Shown: one piece after another, positions 1 through 22,550 of the stretch
Layout of the letters: every line of letters begins with the position of its first letter
Numbering within the stretch: the first letter of the stretch is position 1
Assembly: GCA_026745465.1 (NCBI GenBank)
Contig: JACYXH010000781.1
Coordinates: 1,963,501-2,027,500, forward strand
Origin: Lota lota
Lineage: Eukaryota; Chordata; Actinopteri; Gadiformes; Lotidae
Direction: 5' to 3'
Length of the DNA: 64,000 nucleotides
The notes under the pieces: model-generated
Told to the model about the DNA's origin: nothing
Database searches by the model: none
The model's input: only the letters and a program-made list of their open reading frames with translations
Made by a program: the position numbers and the translations under genes

Positions 1-3000
1 ATGCAGGTAGAACACCCCAACATTGTCAAGTTCCACAAGTACTGGCTGGACATGAGGGAGAGCCAGGCTCGGGTGAGTTTCCATGGCGCAGTGGTGTTCA
101 ATGGCTGGAACCGTTTACTGTACCGTTGCCGTGGTATTCAATCCGCGGGTCGCGGCCCAAAAGTGTATATGTTTTTTATATATTTTAATTCGATTTCTTG
201 TCAGTTTAATTTGATCATAAGTATGTTGAAGACTGAAAAGGGGAATACTGTATATATCAACAACATGCAAAGGGAAATGTTTATTATAACACATTTTATA
301 TGGTAATGGCAAATGATCGGTTATTTTACTGCTATTTATTGGGAACACCTGCTGTTACCGTAAATTAAATCTCTCTTCATAAGGTTTGCTAACTTTGTCC
401 CAAGTAACACCTATTCTGACCGTTACAGCCCCATTCTGCCCTCCTCACAACCTGCAGGTCATTTTCATCACTGAGTACATGTCGTCAGGCAGCCTCAAGC
501 AGTTCCTGAAGAAAACCAAGAAGAATCACAAGACCATGAACGTCAAGGTGAGTTTTTAGCAGCCCTTCCGTGGGTCTCTGCGCTGGTGGTGGGTGAGATA
601 CCGCGTGGCTCGTCCAGACGTCGATGAAGAATTAGCATCCCAGTGGTTTCTTGTTGAAGACACTTTCTAAACTAACTTCATTGATCTCGGTTGCCCCTCC
701 CCTATCTGCTCCACTTATTCTACCAAAGCCCAACTGCCTTTCTGTCCTAGTTGGTTCCTCATCCATCTAGAACTAAACTTGCTATAATAAGGTGCTATTT
801 GGTCGTTTTTGGCTGGTTTGATTTCCGGTTAAAGGCCACCGGCACGGCTTGGGATTGGCTGCTTTTTTTTACTGGCGACAGGGGTGGCCATAGCGATACT
901 TTAAGCTATATGTATGGATCTGACCTACAGGCGTGGAAGAGATGGTGCACCCAGATCCTGTCGGCCCTCAGGTACGGAGACACCTTTCACACATTAACAT
1001 CCCGTCTTTGTTCTAACCTCCGTTCTCCAACCATGGTTAACTTGTTGTTTTTATTGTTTTGTTTTTATTGAGACTGATCCGAGCTGAAGACATTTCTATA
1101 TGCTTGCATATGGACAATAATGTTTCTGGAACCTGAACTTTTGAGTTCTTCCGGAGATTTTGAGCTTTTACTCTGACCGACTGGAACTAAACTTTCCCTC
1201 GCCATCGGCAGCTACCTTCACTCCTGCGAACCGCCCATTATCCACGGCAACCTGACCTGCGACACCATCTTCATCCAACACAACGGACTCATCAAGATCG
1301 GCTCAGGTCTGCCCTCCCACAGCCGCTGTGTGTTACCACAGCTCCAGACTTACGGAGGAACCGTCAGCCTCGGCTACTTTCCAATATAACAGAGACACGA
1401 CGGTTCCCTTTAACTGGATTTAAAAATCGCAATTTCAATGTAGTTTAATAATTACTTAAAATTATAAAATATATTATGTATATTTAATCAAATTAAATTA
1501 ATGAAATGGATGATAATACTTTAACATGTCTATTCTATGTTCTTCTCCACAGTTTGGCACAGGTTATTTGTGAATGGTAAGACACGTACACATTACTTTA
1601 TTACTATTACCAACTATAACTAATTATTATTTAATCTATTCGAAATACTGTATGGGTTTGAGGAGGTATTAACAGATAGTACAGAATTGTTGTTGTATAC
1701 AGCCTCTGTTGGGTGTTATTCCTTTTTCAGGGAACTTTATTAACTTTATTTATCCTGAGGGAAATCGTTTGTCACGTTGCTGCTCAAGATAGAAAAATAA
1801 TAACTATAAAATAGAGAAAATATAGTAAAGAAGTAAAAAATATAAACACAAACATACAGTAATCCTGTCATATGCATATAAACACAAAGATATGTAAAAT
1901 ATACATAAACCGACCATCAAGTGTCTTTTTGGGGTGTGTTTATTGTGGAGGTTTATTATGCTGGGAGGATTAATATGTTGTTATTTCAGCTGTGTTTCTT
2001 TGTCCTCCCAGTGTTTCCAGATGCCCAGGGGAAGGGGCGACCTCACCGAGACGAGCAGAGGAACCACCACTTCTTCCCTCCGGAGTACGGCAGTAAGTAT
2101 AACAATAATATAATAGTAATAATGGGTGTTTTAACTACATTGCTTGATTGAAGTGGAAAGTTCACTGTGTTTAACCAGATCACAGTCCCAAAGTGTTTAC
2201 TTTTAAGCAGTATATTTTGAGTTTATTTAAAGGTCCGCCTTGATGAGTTCTCTGTATCTCGTGTAAAATCGGTCCATGTCCTCTTCCTCCTCATCATCAT
2301 CCTTCTCTTCCTCCACCTCTTCTTCCCCTTACTACAGCGAGTGAGGATGACTTCGCCATCGACATCTTCTCCTTCGGGATCTGTGCTCTGGAGGTGAGAC
2401 CAACATTTCTGAGATGAGGTTGACTTGGTAGAGACACTTTATTTTAATAGCGTGTGTTTGCCCTTGCATGTATGTAGTTTTGTTTTGAGTATAATTGTGC
2501 TTGTGTGTGTTTGCATTCTGTACTTAAGTTTATTTTATTATTAATTTCCATAACTTTTTTTATATGTTGAGCACAGCAATCGTAACAGAAACAATTTCCC
2601 ACAGGAATAATCTAGGAATCGGTGTGTTTGTGTCTGTCTGTCTGTCTGTGCTTGCGCGTGCCAGTGTGCTTGCCTGTGTGCGTGAGGTGTGTGTCCTCAA
2701 ATTACGAGTGAAATGCGACCCCTCACAGGATATATCTCACCCACTCCGAGTCAGTCAGCCAATCACAGAGCAGTATTCCATCTCCTGTTTCCTGTTGTCC
2801 TCTATCATTCCCCCATGGCTTCACCAGATGGCGGTTCTGGAGATCCAGGCCAACGGGGACGCCGTGGTATCCAAGGAGGCCATCAGCAGCGCTGGACACT
2901 CCCTGGAAGACCCCCTCATGAGGGTAGGTACCACCCACCCCGACCCACCCGACGGTCTGCAGAGAGTTCTGGCCCCTCCGTCCTGGATGTTCTACTGAAG

Positions 3001-6000
3001 TCCTGGCATTGTTTAACATCTTCTGCACAGCCCAGTTGGTCCCACTCCCAAGACTTAACTCTGGGTTGAGATGATCCTCACTGATCCGTTTCTGATTGAT
3101 TTGACCCAGTTTGACCTTTGACCCCTGCAGGAGTTCACCCAGTCGTGCGTGCGGCAGGAGGCGAAGCTGCGGCCCACGGCCCACGACCTCCTCTTCCACC
3201 GGGTGCTGTTTGAGGTCCACTCCCTCAAGCTGCTGGCCGCCCACTGCCTCATCAGCAACCAGTGTGAGTCCCGCTCCTCCTAGCAGGGGTGTAGCAGTCG
3301 TAGGAGACGCTCCTCCTAGCAGGGGTGTAGCGGTCGTAGGACGCGCCTCCTAGCAGGGGTGTAGCGGTCGTAGGACGCTCCTAGCAGGGGTGTAGCGGTC
3401 GTAGGACGCTCCTCCTAGCAGGGGTGTAGCGGTCGTAGGACGCTCCTCCTAGCAGGGGTGTAGCGGTCGTAGGACGCTCCTCCTAGCAGGGGTGTAGCAG
3501 TCGTAGGAGACGCTCCTCCTAGCAGGGGTGTAGCGGTCGTAGGAGACGCTCCTCCTAGCAGGGGTGTAGCGGTCGTAGGACGCTCCTCCTAGCAGGGGTG
3601 TAGCGGTCGTAGGACGCGCCTCCTAGCAGGGGTGTAGCGGTCGTAGGACGCTCCTCCTAGCAGGGGTGTAGCGGTCGTAGGACGCGCCTCCTAGCAGGGG
3701 TGTAGCGGTCGTAGGACGCTCCTAGCAGGGGTGTAGCAGTCGTAGGAGACGCTCCTCCTAGCAGGGGTGTAGCAGTCGTAGGAGACGCTCCTCCTAGCAG
3801 GGGTGTAGCGGTCGTAGGACGCTCCTAGCAGGGGTGTAGCAGTCGTAGGAGACGCTCCTCCTAGCAGGGGTGTAGCAGTCGTAGGAGACGCTCCTCCTAG
3901 CAGGGGTGTAGCAGTCGTAGGAGACGCTCCTCCTAGCAGGGGTGTAGCAGTCGTAGGAGACGCTCCTCCTAGCAGGGGTGTAGCGGTCGTAGGACGCTCC
4001 TCCTAGCAGGGGTGTATTGTCTACCTCTCTCTCGGGATATCTCTTTATCATTCTGTGTCTCTCTCTAGATCTTCTTCCAGAGAACTGTGTGGAGGAGAAG
4101 ACCAAGTCCTTTGACCCCAACGCCGTGATGGCCGAGATCTCCCACCAAGACCGACCAGGAGTTCAACTCAAGTAAAACTAATGAGATTTTCAAACTTTAT
4201 TCCTACTTTTCTGCATCTAATCGAGATTCCATCATATAAAGTATTAGCTATTGTTATTTGATTCTAATACCTAATAATCACTATCAAAGTCCATATAACG
4301 AGCCCTGAGTGGTCTTGTTTATGGTTTTTATAGCAGAGACTAAGTGACATGTCAAGCCGTGTTTGATCTTCCACCTCCTCTTCCTCACATGTAGATATTC
4401 ACACGTGTCTCCTCTGGAGCTCGACAAGTTCCTGGAGGATGTGAAGTAAGTTGTTCATATAGATTATAGCATAGAATCATAGCTTATGATAATGTATCAT
4501 TGTAGCATAGTGTTGCAGCATTGCATTTTAGCGTACTGTTGTAGCATAGCATTTTACCGTAGCATTTTAGGGTAGCATGGTATTGCAGCATAGCATTTTA
4601 GGATACTGTTGTAGCAAATCATTGTAACCGAGTATCGTAGAGTACCATTGTAGCCTAGCCTTATAACATGGGATTATAGCATGAACTTGTATAATAGCAT
4701 TGTAGGGTAGCATTTTAGCATGGTGTTGTAGCATAGTGTTGTAGCTTAAAATTGTAGCATAGCATAGCACAACATTTTTGCATTGTGTTGTAGCATAGCA
4801 TTGTAGCAAGGTCCTGGATTGAATGGCGGTTGTTGAAGGTGTGAATTTGATGGTCGTTTCTCGCTCCGTCAGGAATGGGATCTACCCGCTGATGAACTTT
4901 GCGTCCTCGCGGCCCCACCCTGTCCCGCGGGCCCTGTCTCTGTCCCAGGAGCAGGTGGAGGCTGTCAAGACCCCCACCCCAGAACCACAGGAGACTGAGA
5001 CCCGCAAGGTCCGGTGTGTGTGTGTTGTGTGTTGTGTGGTGTGTGTGTGTGTGTGTGTTTGCGCGCATTTCAGCGAGCATATTTCAACTTAATAAAATAC
5101 AGTACAACACAACAATCAGTCTGTCCATCTATCTCTCTGTCTGTCTGTGTACCACTAACTATCATCTCTATCTGCAGGTCATTCAGATGCACTGTAATTT
5201 GGAATCAAATGAAGAAGGGACCAAAACTCATGTGAGTCACAAACTAGTGCAGGTATTCTGTCCCATTCAGCGTAACATCTGAACTCTTTTTATTTGGAAG
5301 ACATGTTAATACCGACATTATGATCGCTTGATCGAATGTTTGGATTTAAACAAGCGTGGCTGTTCTCCTTCCCAGCTTTCTCTGTTTCTGAAGATGGACG
5401 ACAAACTCCATCGACAACTCAGCTGCGACATCCTTCCAAGTGAGTCAGCAACACCCACACCTTTCAGGGGCCGGACGTCTTACCACCAGGTGTGAAACTC
5501 TATCCACTTGTGACATCACAAGTGGGAGGGTCCGCCCAGATGTATGATAGCTAGATTAACTCCCCAATCTCCTCCCTGGTGGACTGCACCAGCTGGTGGA
5601 GGCTGGAGACCATCTATCTATCATGCATGTTTGGGGATACTCCCGCTTGTGATGTCACAACTGGAATGATTTTGAAATGGCTTGCAATTAGCCCCACACC
5701 TGGGGTTGCAAAAGGAGTCCATTAAATCCACACACATCTCTGTTCTTCTGGTTCTCCTTGTTACTCCTCTGTTTACTGTGACTAACACACTTCGTTCTTC
5801 AGCGGACAGCTCCAAAGACCTTGCCAACGAACTCGTTCACTACGCCTTCATAAATGAGGTAGGTCACTTTCAAAACAAACATTGCAACTTACTGTGATCC
5901 ATCTTTGATGGATATTAACTATAGTTAATAGTTAGGAATCACTTGTATTGTGTTTTCTTTTTTATGTCAAGTAAACAGTAACTCTAGGCGTCCTTGAGCT

Positions 6001-6351
6001 TAATGACATTTATTTAAAAAGAGTCACTGAATGTCGCTTTAGATAAAAGCATCTACTAAATGACCAAAATAAATCAATCATTAACATTTCAAAATAAATA
6101 AGCAAATAGTTGCATTATGAGTGTTTTTAAATTTTCTATGTAATTATATGAAAATAATATGATACTTAGTTTGTTTTGGAGTAATTAAATCCAAATGTGT
6201 GTATTACAATTTCTTCCTCATACAATTAAATGAGAATAGACTCACGAAACATGTGTGTCCTGTGCAGGAGGACTGTGAGAAGCTGACCCTGTTCCTGGAG
6301 GACGCCATCAGTAGACACCTGCGGACCCAGGCCCCAGGGACCATCCAGTGA
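1..6351 (+). CDS. nrbp2: Nuclear receptor-binding protein 2 (pseudokinase), 3' part
   Basis: Pseudokinase scaffold related to WNK kinases; it is expected to bind partners rather than phosphorylate. The window opens in frame inside a kinase-domain exon. Exons read from splice sites: 1-72, 458-547, 931-971, 1212-1306, 1553-1576, 2012-2092, 2338-2393, 2828-2923, 3131-3263, 4069-4171, 4395-4445, 4873-5008, 5178-5231, 5376-5439, 5803-5858, 6268-6351. They sum to 411 codons plus stop. Hallmarks are KKTKKNHKTMN, the catalytic loop HGNLTCDT (HGN replaces HRD, as known for NRBPs), and HHFFPPEYG in place of the activation-segment end. NRBP2 is favoured over NRBP1 by IGSVWHRLF, FHRVLFEVHSLKLLAAHC, NGIYPLMNFA and ETRKVIQM. 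The protein ends RTQAPGTIQ. Directly downstream lies puf60 on the same strand, as in mammals. The 5' exons lie outside the window. Confidence 0.95.
3275..4017. repeat. 34-bp minisatellite in nrbp2 intron, about 22 copies
   Basis: Tandem units built on CTCCTAGCAGGGGTGTAGC followed by GGTCGTAGGA or AGTCGTAGGAGA. The common unit is 34 bp, with shorter (about 31 bp) and 36 bp variants. The array fills most of the intron between the exons ending at 3263 and starting at 4069. GGTCG and AGTCG variants are interspersed, as expected from repeated unequal exchange. Confidence 0.95.
4447..4812. repeat. Degenerate TAGCAT repeats in nrbp2 intron
   Basis: The intron between the exons at 4445 and 4873 is largely imperfect repeats of motifs such as TTGTAGCATAGCATT, without a fixed period. 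They give long but meaningless minus-strand reading frames. Confidence 0.8.
5039..5062. repeat. (GT)n microsatellite in nrbp2 intron
   Basis: A short GT-rich tract just downstream of the exon ending at 5008. Confidence 0.8.
5985..6070 (+). repeat. SINE/LINE 3'-tail fragment
   Basis: In the last nrbp2 intron, the sequence TCGCTTTAGATAAAAGCATC followed by TACTAAATGACC matches the conserved 3' tail shared by many fish SINEs and L2-type LINEs (usual form GGATAAAAGCGTCTGCTAAATG). The 5' part is not recognisable. Confidence 0.6.
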
Positions 6352-6493
6352 GGAGCCTGAGGAGAGGGGGTCCTGGTGGCAGCTGGCCCCCAGAGACGAG
6401 GGGCCTAGCCAGGGTATGGACCACTGGACACCAGAGGGACCCTACAGCCAGGATCACAGAGGGAGTGGGCCCGGGAGAGGGGGGGGGGGGGAG

Positions 6494-6725
<232 letters not shown>

Positions 6726-7236
6726 CCTTAAAGAGGACCCATAGGCACCTAAAATCTTAGAATATCATTCAAGTACATTATTGAAGCTATGACCAGCTAC
6801 TCCTCAACACAGTTGATGATCCACTTGAAGGCCCCCTGTCTATGAGGGCTCTTACGCCTCTAGATATCCAGCCCTTTTGGTTTTTCATCAAGGTCCTTTT
6901 ATTGTATCCCTTGAAATTGATTGTTTACAACCTCCTGTATTTCAGCAGGAATCAACACTAGCGATAAACATGGACAAACTCTAGCAAATTCTGAAATATT
7001 AATTCAATATGAATTCACACAAATTCTTTGTAAGAGTTTTGATAATGTGGACGAAAGGTTGCTTTCGTCGATCTTGCCCCTCTCATTCCATGACTTCATT
7101 CTGAAGTGTCAGCTGAACTGTGAACCTCAAGGTCAACGCCCAAGCCCGTCCTGGCGTCGCTTCTATAGGCTGACGGCTAACCTTTCCTAGCACACATTGT
7201 GCACAAGACTCCATGCATGAATTCCCATCAGAGGAT

Positions 7237-7562
7237 GTCTGTGGTGCTGGCCTGCAGGGCTAGTCTGCAGTGCTAGCCAGCTGTGCTAGTCTGTTGTGCT
7301 AGTGTTGAAATGCTAGCGATGTAATGCTAGCCAGCATTCTAGCCTCTAGTGCTAGTCTGCAGTCTAGTGCTAGCCTGTAATGCTAGTCTGCAGTCTACTG
7401 CTAGCCTGTAGTGCTAGCCAGCATTCCTAGCCTTTAGTGATAGTCTGCAGTCCAGTGCTCGCATGTAATACCATCCTGTAGTGCTAGTCTGCGGTCAAGT
7501 GCAAGCCTGTAATGCTAGCTTATAGTGCTAGCCTACAGTGCTAGCCTTTAGAGCCTGCAATG
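7237..7562. repeat. Degenerate GCTAG(T/C)C repeats
   Basis: Imperfect repeats of units like GTGCTAGTCTGCAGT and GTAATGCTAGCC, about 14-20 bases apart, within the nrbp2 3' UTR region. Confidence 0.75.
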
Positions 7563-9329
7563 CTCTTAAGGGCTCTCACCCAGAAGGTTTTCCTGAAAGC
7601 CAAAGACTTGTGAAGTGCCTAAGACGGCCGCCACCCTGCGACTGAACATTTGCAATGGGCAGCTTCATACAAAACCTGGAGATTTGGAATTTGTGGAAGC
7701 AAATGGTAGTGGTGGTTTTTCAGACTGCTGTGCTCTATAAATATATGAAGGCGGTCTTTGTAAATGTGAGGGTGGGCGTTAGTGCGATACCTGGTCAAGA
7801 TAGTGCCATTGCCGTCTGTTGCTACTGTACATTGGAATAAATAACTGGCTATGGGTTGTTCTTTTTACTTATAACTATCAGTCAACACTAACATGCACAT
7901 CATAATGTGTGTGAACAAAGTGTACTTCTGTATGTCCGGGAGAAGGGGAGTGGGAGAAAATGTGAACATACGTTACAAAGTCACGCGACCAAGGATTTAC
8001 AGAAAATGTTTTGATTTTGTTAATATAAATATTACTACATGATTGTTTCTCTTAAATGTGTTTTATTTTATTTTAATTTTTTAATGATTGCTTCTTATTT
8101 AGATATGTTTTGCCCCACGGGAGAGATCAAGTGAAAATGTATTCATGTATTTTGTTTTGGTCAATTGTTTGTCTGTATAAACAGGAGCTGTTTCTGTAGC
8201 ATGTAGACATGTCGACGCTTCTGTGGAAATGGGGTCAAATGAGGTCAAATGAGTGTTTAGTCAATTAAACGCTCATTCAAATTATCCAATTATTGTGAAA
8301 AGGTGTGGATTTAAAAGCAATACTAATTCCTAAATATAACCCAAACTGGTGAAAGTGAGAGATATTTTTCCTGTGTCTGCTAGATGCTTCCGGTGAATAT
8401 ATAGATACAGCTGGACATACTATAACTTATTACTATTATGGTATGTGTTTTCCTTCGCAGAAAAAACAGTGGGGTGGGGGTACGTGTACATTAGTCCGAC
8501 TCATCTCTAGCCCTTCTGTTCTAGACAATCTCCTGTTGTAGAATGGTCATTCTAGAAGGTATATAGTTCCACACAACCCTCATGTACAGTACATGGTTTT
8601 AAACCTGATCACTCTGGTTCTGCCGGCTAGAGAGAGGAGCCAGGATGTCACCTGCTTGTGTTGTAAATATTTATTTATGGATTTCAAAGAGGTTTTACTC
8701 TCAAGCTGCTCTGCTTTTTGCTCTTGTGTTTCTCTGATCAGCAGCATGTTAATAAAGCCTGACAATTTTGAAACTTTGGGAACTTTGCATCTTCAGTATT
8801 GCCTTTGTTATGACCGGCCAGAGTCCTGCACCAACATATGAATGTTTAGACTGTGCAAAAACAAAACAACCATCCATATCCGTCTTATGTTCTGTTTGAA
8901 TAACTTCCTGTTCCTGTGAATCTATTGAATGGAACTTTGCTTTGGATGTGATATTTTCAATATTGTAGCTATGGCAACTACAGAAATTATAATAAAACTG
9001 TGACATGAAGATTTCTACTTGTTATTATTGTCCATTACCATGTACACCTATGTATTTTTCCAAAACATCATAAAGCGGAACAAACATCTGATCTAATCTA
9101 TCAAAAAGATGAAATCCGTCATATAACGTGAATGAAGTAGCATTGAGGTACTGTAGACCTGTTTATTACATTCATTTGTCAATGACAAACAGATTTCTCG
9201 GTTCAAATCCTCTGGGTGAGTCCAAATATATGCACTCGAAATACCATAACGATAAACATATACCTGAATGATGATTTCAAAATATAAACTAAAAACGAGG
9301 TGGATTCATTTCAGTATTTGGTAGTACGA

Positions 9330-9442
9330 ACCAACTCGCACATACGCCAGTTGTATAACGCGTCGCGAGAGTTGCTAATAGCATTTGCGAACTTCTCGCG
9401 GTAGTTAGCGTGTGCGTGGGCCTTTGGAGTAAGGCGTGCTAC
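9330..9442 (+). promoter_or_regulatory. puf60: Likely puf60 promoter and 5' UTR
   Basis: CpG-containing stretch (ACGCGTCGCGAGAG, TCTCGCGG) directly before the first puf60 ATG. TCGCGAGA-type palindromes are known core elements of housekeeping promoters. No clear TATA box is seen. The transcription start was not determined. Confidence 0.5.
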
Positions 9443-19425
<9,983 letters not shown>

Positions 19426-19688
19426 ACTGTCCCACTCGTTTGTACCACGTTGAATCCTTCCGGTTCAGGCCCAGTAGGACCAGTAATGTGTAATTATTCT
19501 TTTTTTTTTTTTTTGATGTTCGTGTTATAGAGGTCTCCTTCCAGGGGTTGATTTGGGAAAGGGATTCGATCTTTGCTTTGTGAATTGTGAAGAATTCTTT
19601 TGTATACTTTTTTTTTAAACACCTGCCGAAGTTACCCCCTACATCTTTCCCCACTGCTAAAACTGTCATGACATGTAGACTTTTTATG

Positions 19689-19694
19689 AATAAA
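19689..19694 (+). terminator. puf60: puf60 poly(A) signal
   Basis: AATAAA about 265 bases after the stop, followed by a T-rich stretch (TTATTTGTCC). A second AATAAA lies at about 19860. Confidence 0.8.
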
Positions 19695-20230
19695 GCTTAT
19701 TTGTCCAAAAACACTGTACAATAATACATTTCTTAAAAAAGATGGTTGAGTGATTTTAAGGGTGAATGATGACACATCCTGTATCTCTAAAACACATTGA
19801 GTTATGATTGTGAAATAGATGAAGTACTGGTATTCGATAATTCAGTGACATCTTGTGCTCAATAAAAAGCCTTTAGCCTCAAGTTACCTTTTGATCTACC
19901 ATTCTTGTGTGTGGCCATTTTGGAGGCTATTGCTTGGGTATTAAATGTAAATTACTCTGACCAACTTATTTTTTATTTATTTAAAAGTAGTATAGCATAG
20001 TAGTATAGTATATATAGGTCCAGGGGACCCCCGTGAAGTAGCAGGGTGGAGGTCCAGGAGACGCCAGCATCAAAGGGTATAAACTTGACGCGGTCAATAC
20101 AGTGAGTTGAACAACACACTTCGGTTGGTTGAACACCGGGCGCACGACCATTAACTACCGCATTGCGTTACACAACGTAGATATTAACCATACATACATA
20201 CTGACACAAACAACATATTTCTCTAATCTG

Positions 20231-20640
20231 TCTTGTTCTGGAGCCGACTTGACTGTTTGCTGGTCTCTGACTGACCGACGTCTCTCCTGATAGCACAGCG
20301 ACGACATAATCACCAGGAAGGCGAGGAGAACCTGATCCAAACTGTCGGAGGAGCCGTCCTTTAAAGTCGTTGCGTCGGTGAACAACCGTGTGGTGGAAAC
20401 ACGTGATGAAAGTAACAAGGTCAGAGACACTGGACGGTTCAACATAAGTAGACTGCAGACCAATGATTGTGGAATCGGCAGTTGATGTCATGACGTGCAT
20501 GTACCAAAGAAGCTTAGTGTCCATGAATGTCTACACAGACAACGTGAGCTGTTTAACTTTTGGAAAGGAAACCAAACTAGTGATACGAACTCACACCGAC
20601 AGCCCCGGCTTCAACTACCAATACATCTCAAGAGCAATGG
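20231..20640 (+). pseudogene. Possible decayed immunoglobulin V-set exon
   Basis: In one + strand frame the translation runs SCSGADLTVCWSLTDRRL, later VVASVNNRVVETRDES, then GRFNISRLQTNDCGI. This resembles the B strand and framework 3 of a V-set domain (RFNISRLQTNDSG is the usual style). Slightly downstream, in another frame, CLTFGKETKLVIRTH looks like a J segment (FGxxTKLxI). Three stop codons lie between the first two parts and the expected YYC is absent. A V domain fused to a J-like end without recombination signals would fit a NITR-type or related receptor, but the match is by eye only. Confidence 0.35.
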
Positions 20641-20688
20641 TCATGTTTTCTTCTTTCTTTCTTTTTTGTAGGGGATGAAGTGATAGCA

Positions 20689-22550
20689 GGTGTTACACCG
20701 TATTCTGTGACCCACCGTATTCTGTGACCCCCAGGGTCGCTGTTGCACATTTCCTGCAACATGCAGGAGTTTGAAGGCATGAAGTCGTTCATGTGCGGAA
20801 ACATGCACGAGCTTCAAACTTAACATCGTATCGCCATCGCTCACTCGGTATGGGTTCGTTCGTTTTGTAGAGCCAGTTGAGGGGCTGAAGCAAAGAGGTT
20901 GATTTGCCTCTGTGGTGGCATGATGATGACGGGTCTTTCTTTCTTGATACAAACGTGAATATAGAAATGGTGTTGGTCAATTCTAAACAGCATTTTACAC
21001 AGTAGCCTATAGTAGAAAATACTCAAAGGTAAATCAACGTAATTAAACACTGATTGTTGCTTCTTATGGGGAAAGAAGCAACGGTGGTCCGTAGTAAACG
21101 CCCCATCCATAGTATGTGTCTGTAAAATGCCAATCAAATCAAATGTTTTTATAAAGCACATTTAATAACAAGGGGATGGGGGAGAGATATTTCTTCATTA
21201 CGAGCCATTCTCCGATTGCTCAAACTGTGGTTATGTTTTTGTTATAATGCCCACCGTTTTTTTATTACTGCAGTTTATGAAATAAACGATGAACTAATGC
21301 CTGTATGGGCGTGAAGTGTGCGTGATTGCAGTGACTTGGGTGGATTTGCAGCGTAAGGGTGATTTTAGTGACATAAGAGCACGATTTATTAGGGAACCAA
21401 TTTGGTGCAATCGCAACTACATGCCACATGTGGTTGCTTCCTCTCTTTGACTCGTTATTAGTCCTTTCCTTTGCGTTTTCCTCTCTGTTCCAAAGTCCGA
21501 GGTGCTTTAGCCTACGTTTGGTGTCGTGCTGGGGCGATCTGAAGCCCGCTGTCCACTGTTGAACGAGAGCGCAACGACCGCGCAGAGCCGACAGTATTGT
21601 GCCCTGAGAATGGTGGCCACTGGCCGTCGTGTTCTGTGACCCCACTCTAAATGCGAAAATAAAGGAGTCAAACCCCAACCAAATGTAAAAACTTGTATTT
21701 GAAAAAAAAAGTCATACAATGGATGCATAAAATGACCTAAAAACATTTGTTTGGGGTTTGACTCCTTTATTTTCGCATTTAGAGTGGGGTCACAGAATAC
21801 GACGACCAGCTATCATGGATTGTAACCTATCGTAGATTGTTTCCTGTTGCGTGTGAACTCTGTGATGATCGCAGACATGAATAATTATACAGGATGACAA
21901 ATGAAAAACAGAGGTTGCTGTCGGGTGCTTCGTCCCGCCGTGCTTCCACTGGAACTATAGGCTACTGCCGCTTCAGTGGCCACCATACTCAGGGCGCAAT
22001 ACTGTCGGCTCTGCGCGGTCGTTGCGCTCTCGTTCAACAGTGGACAGCGGGCTTCAGATCGCCCCCGCACGACACCAAACGTAGGCAAAAGCACCTCGGA
22101 CTTTGGAACAGAGAGGAAAACGCAAAGGAAAGGACTAATAACGAGGCAAAGAGAGGAAGCAACCACCTGTGGCATGTGGTTGCGATCGCACCAAATTGGT
22201 TCCCTAATAAATTGTGCTCTTAGGTCACTAAAATCACCCCTACGCCGCAAATCCACCCAAGTCACTGCAATCACGCACACTTCACACCTTTACAGGAAAG
22301 AAAGACCTGTCATCATCATGCCACCACAGAAGCAAATCAACCTCTTTGCTTCAGCCCCTCAACTGGCTATACAAAACGAGCTAACCCATCCCGAGTGAGC
22401 GATGGCGATACGATGTTTAGTTTTAAGCTCGTGCATGTTTCCGCACATGAATGACTTCATGCCTTCAAACTCATGCATGTTGCAGGAAATGTGCAACAGC
22501 GACCCCTGGGGTCACAGAACACAGTGGGTCACAGAATACGGTGTAACACC
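20689..22550. mobile_element. 1.9 kb palindromic (foldback) element
   Basis: Outer arms: GGTGTTACACCGTATTCTGT at 20689 pairs with its reverse complement ending at 22550. The pairing continues through the blocks at about 20725-20940 and 22300-22525. Inner arms at about 21310-21690 and 21745-22285 also pair. The centre lies near 21715. Each arm has one private block: about 20945-21305 on the left, about 21805-21960 on the right. CTGTGACCC motifs recur at arm edges. No transposase domain and no clear target duplication are seen, so the family is unassigned. The reading frames in the arms mirror each other and match nothing I recognise. Confidence 0.8.

Noticed and set aside
3275-4017. CRISPR-like array
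   Set aside because: Units are contiguous with no unique spacers, in a vertebrate intron; it is a minisatellite.
21265-22398. Protein frames in the palindromic element
   Set aside because: The two strands give mirror copies of the same peptide because of the palindrome; no recognisable domain and no start or splice context.
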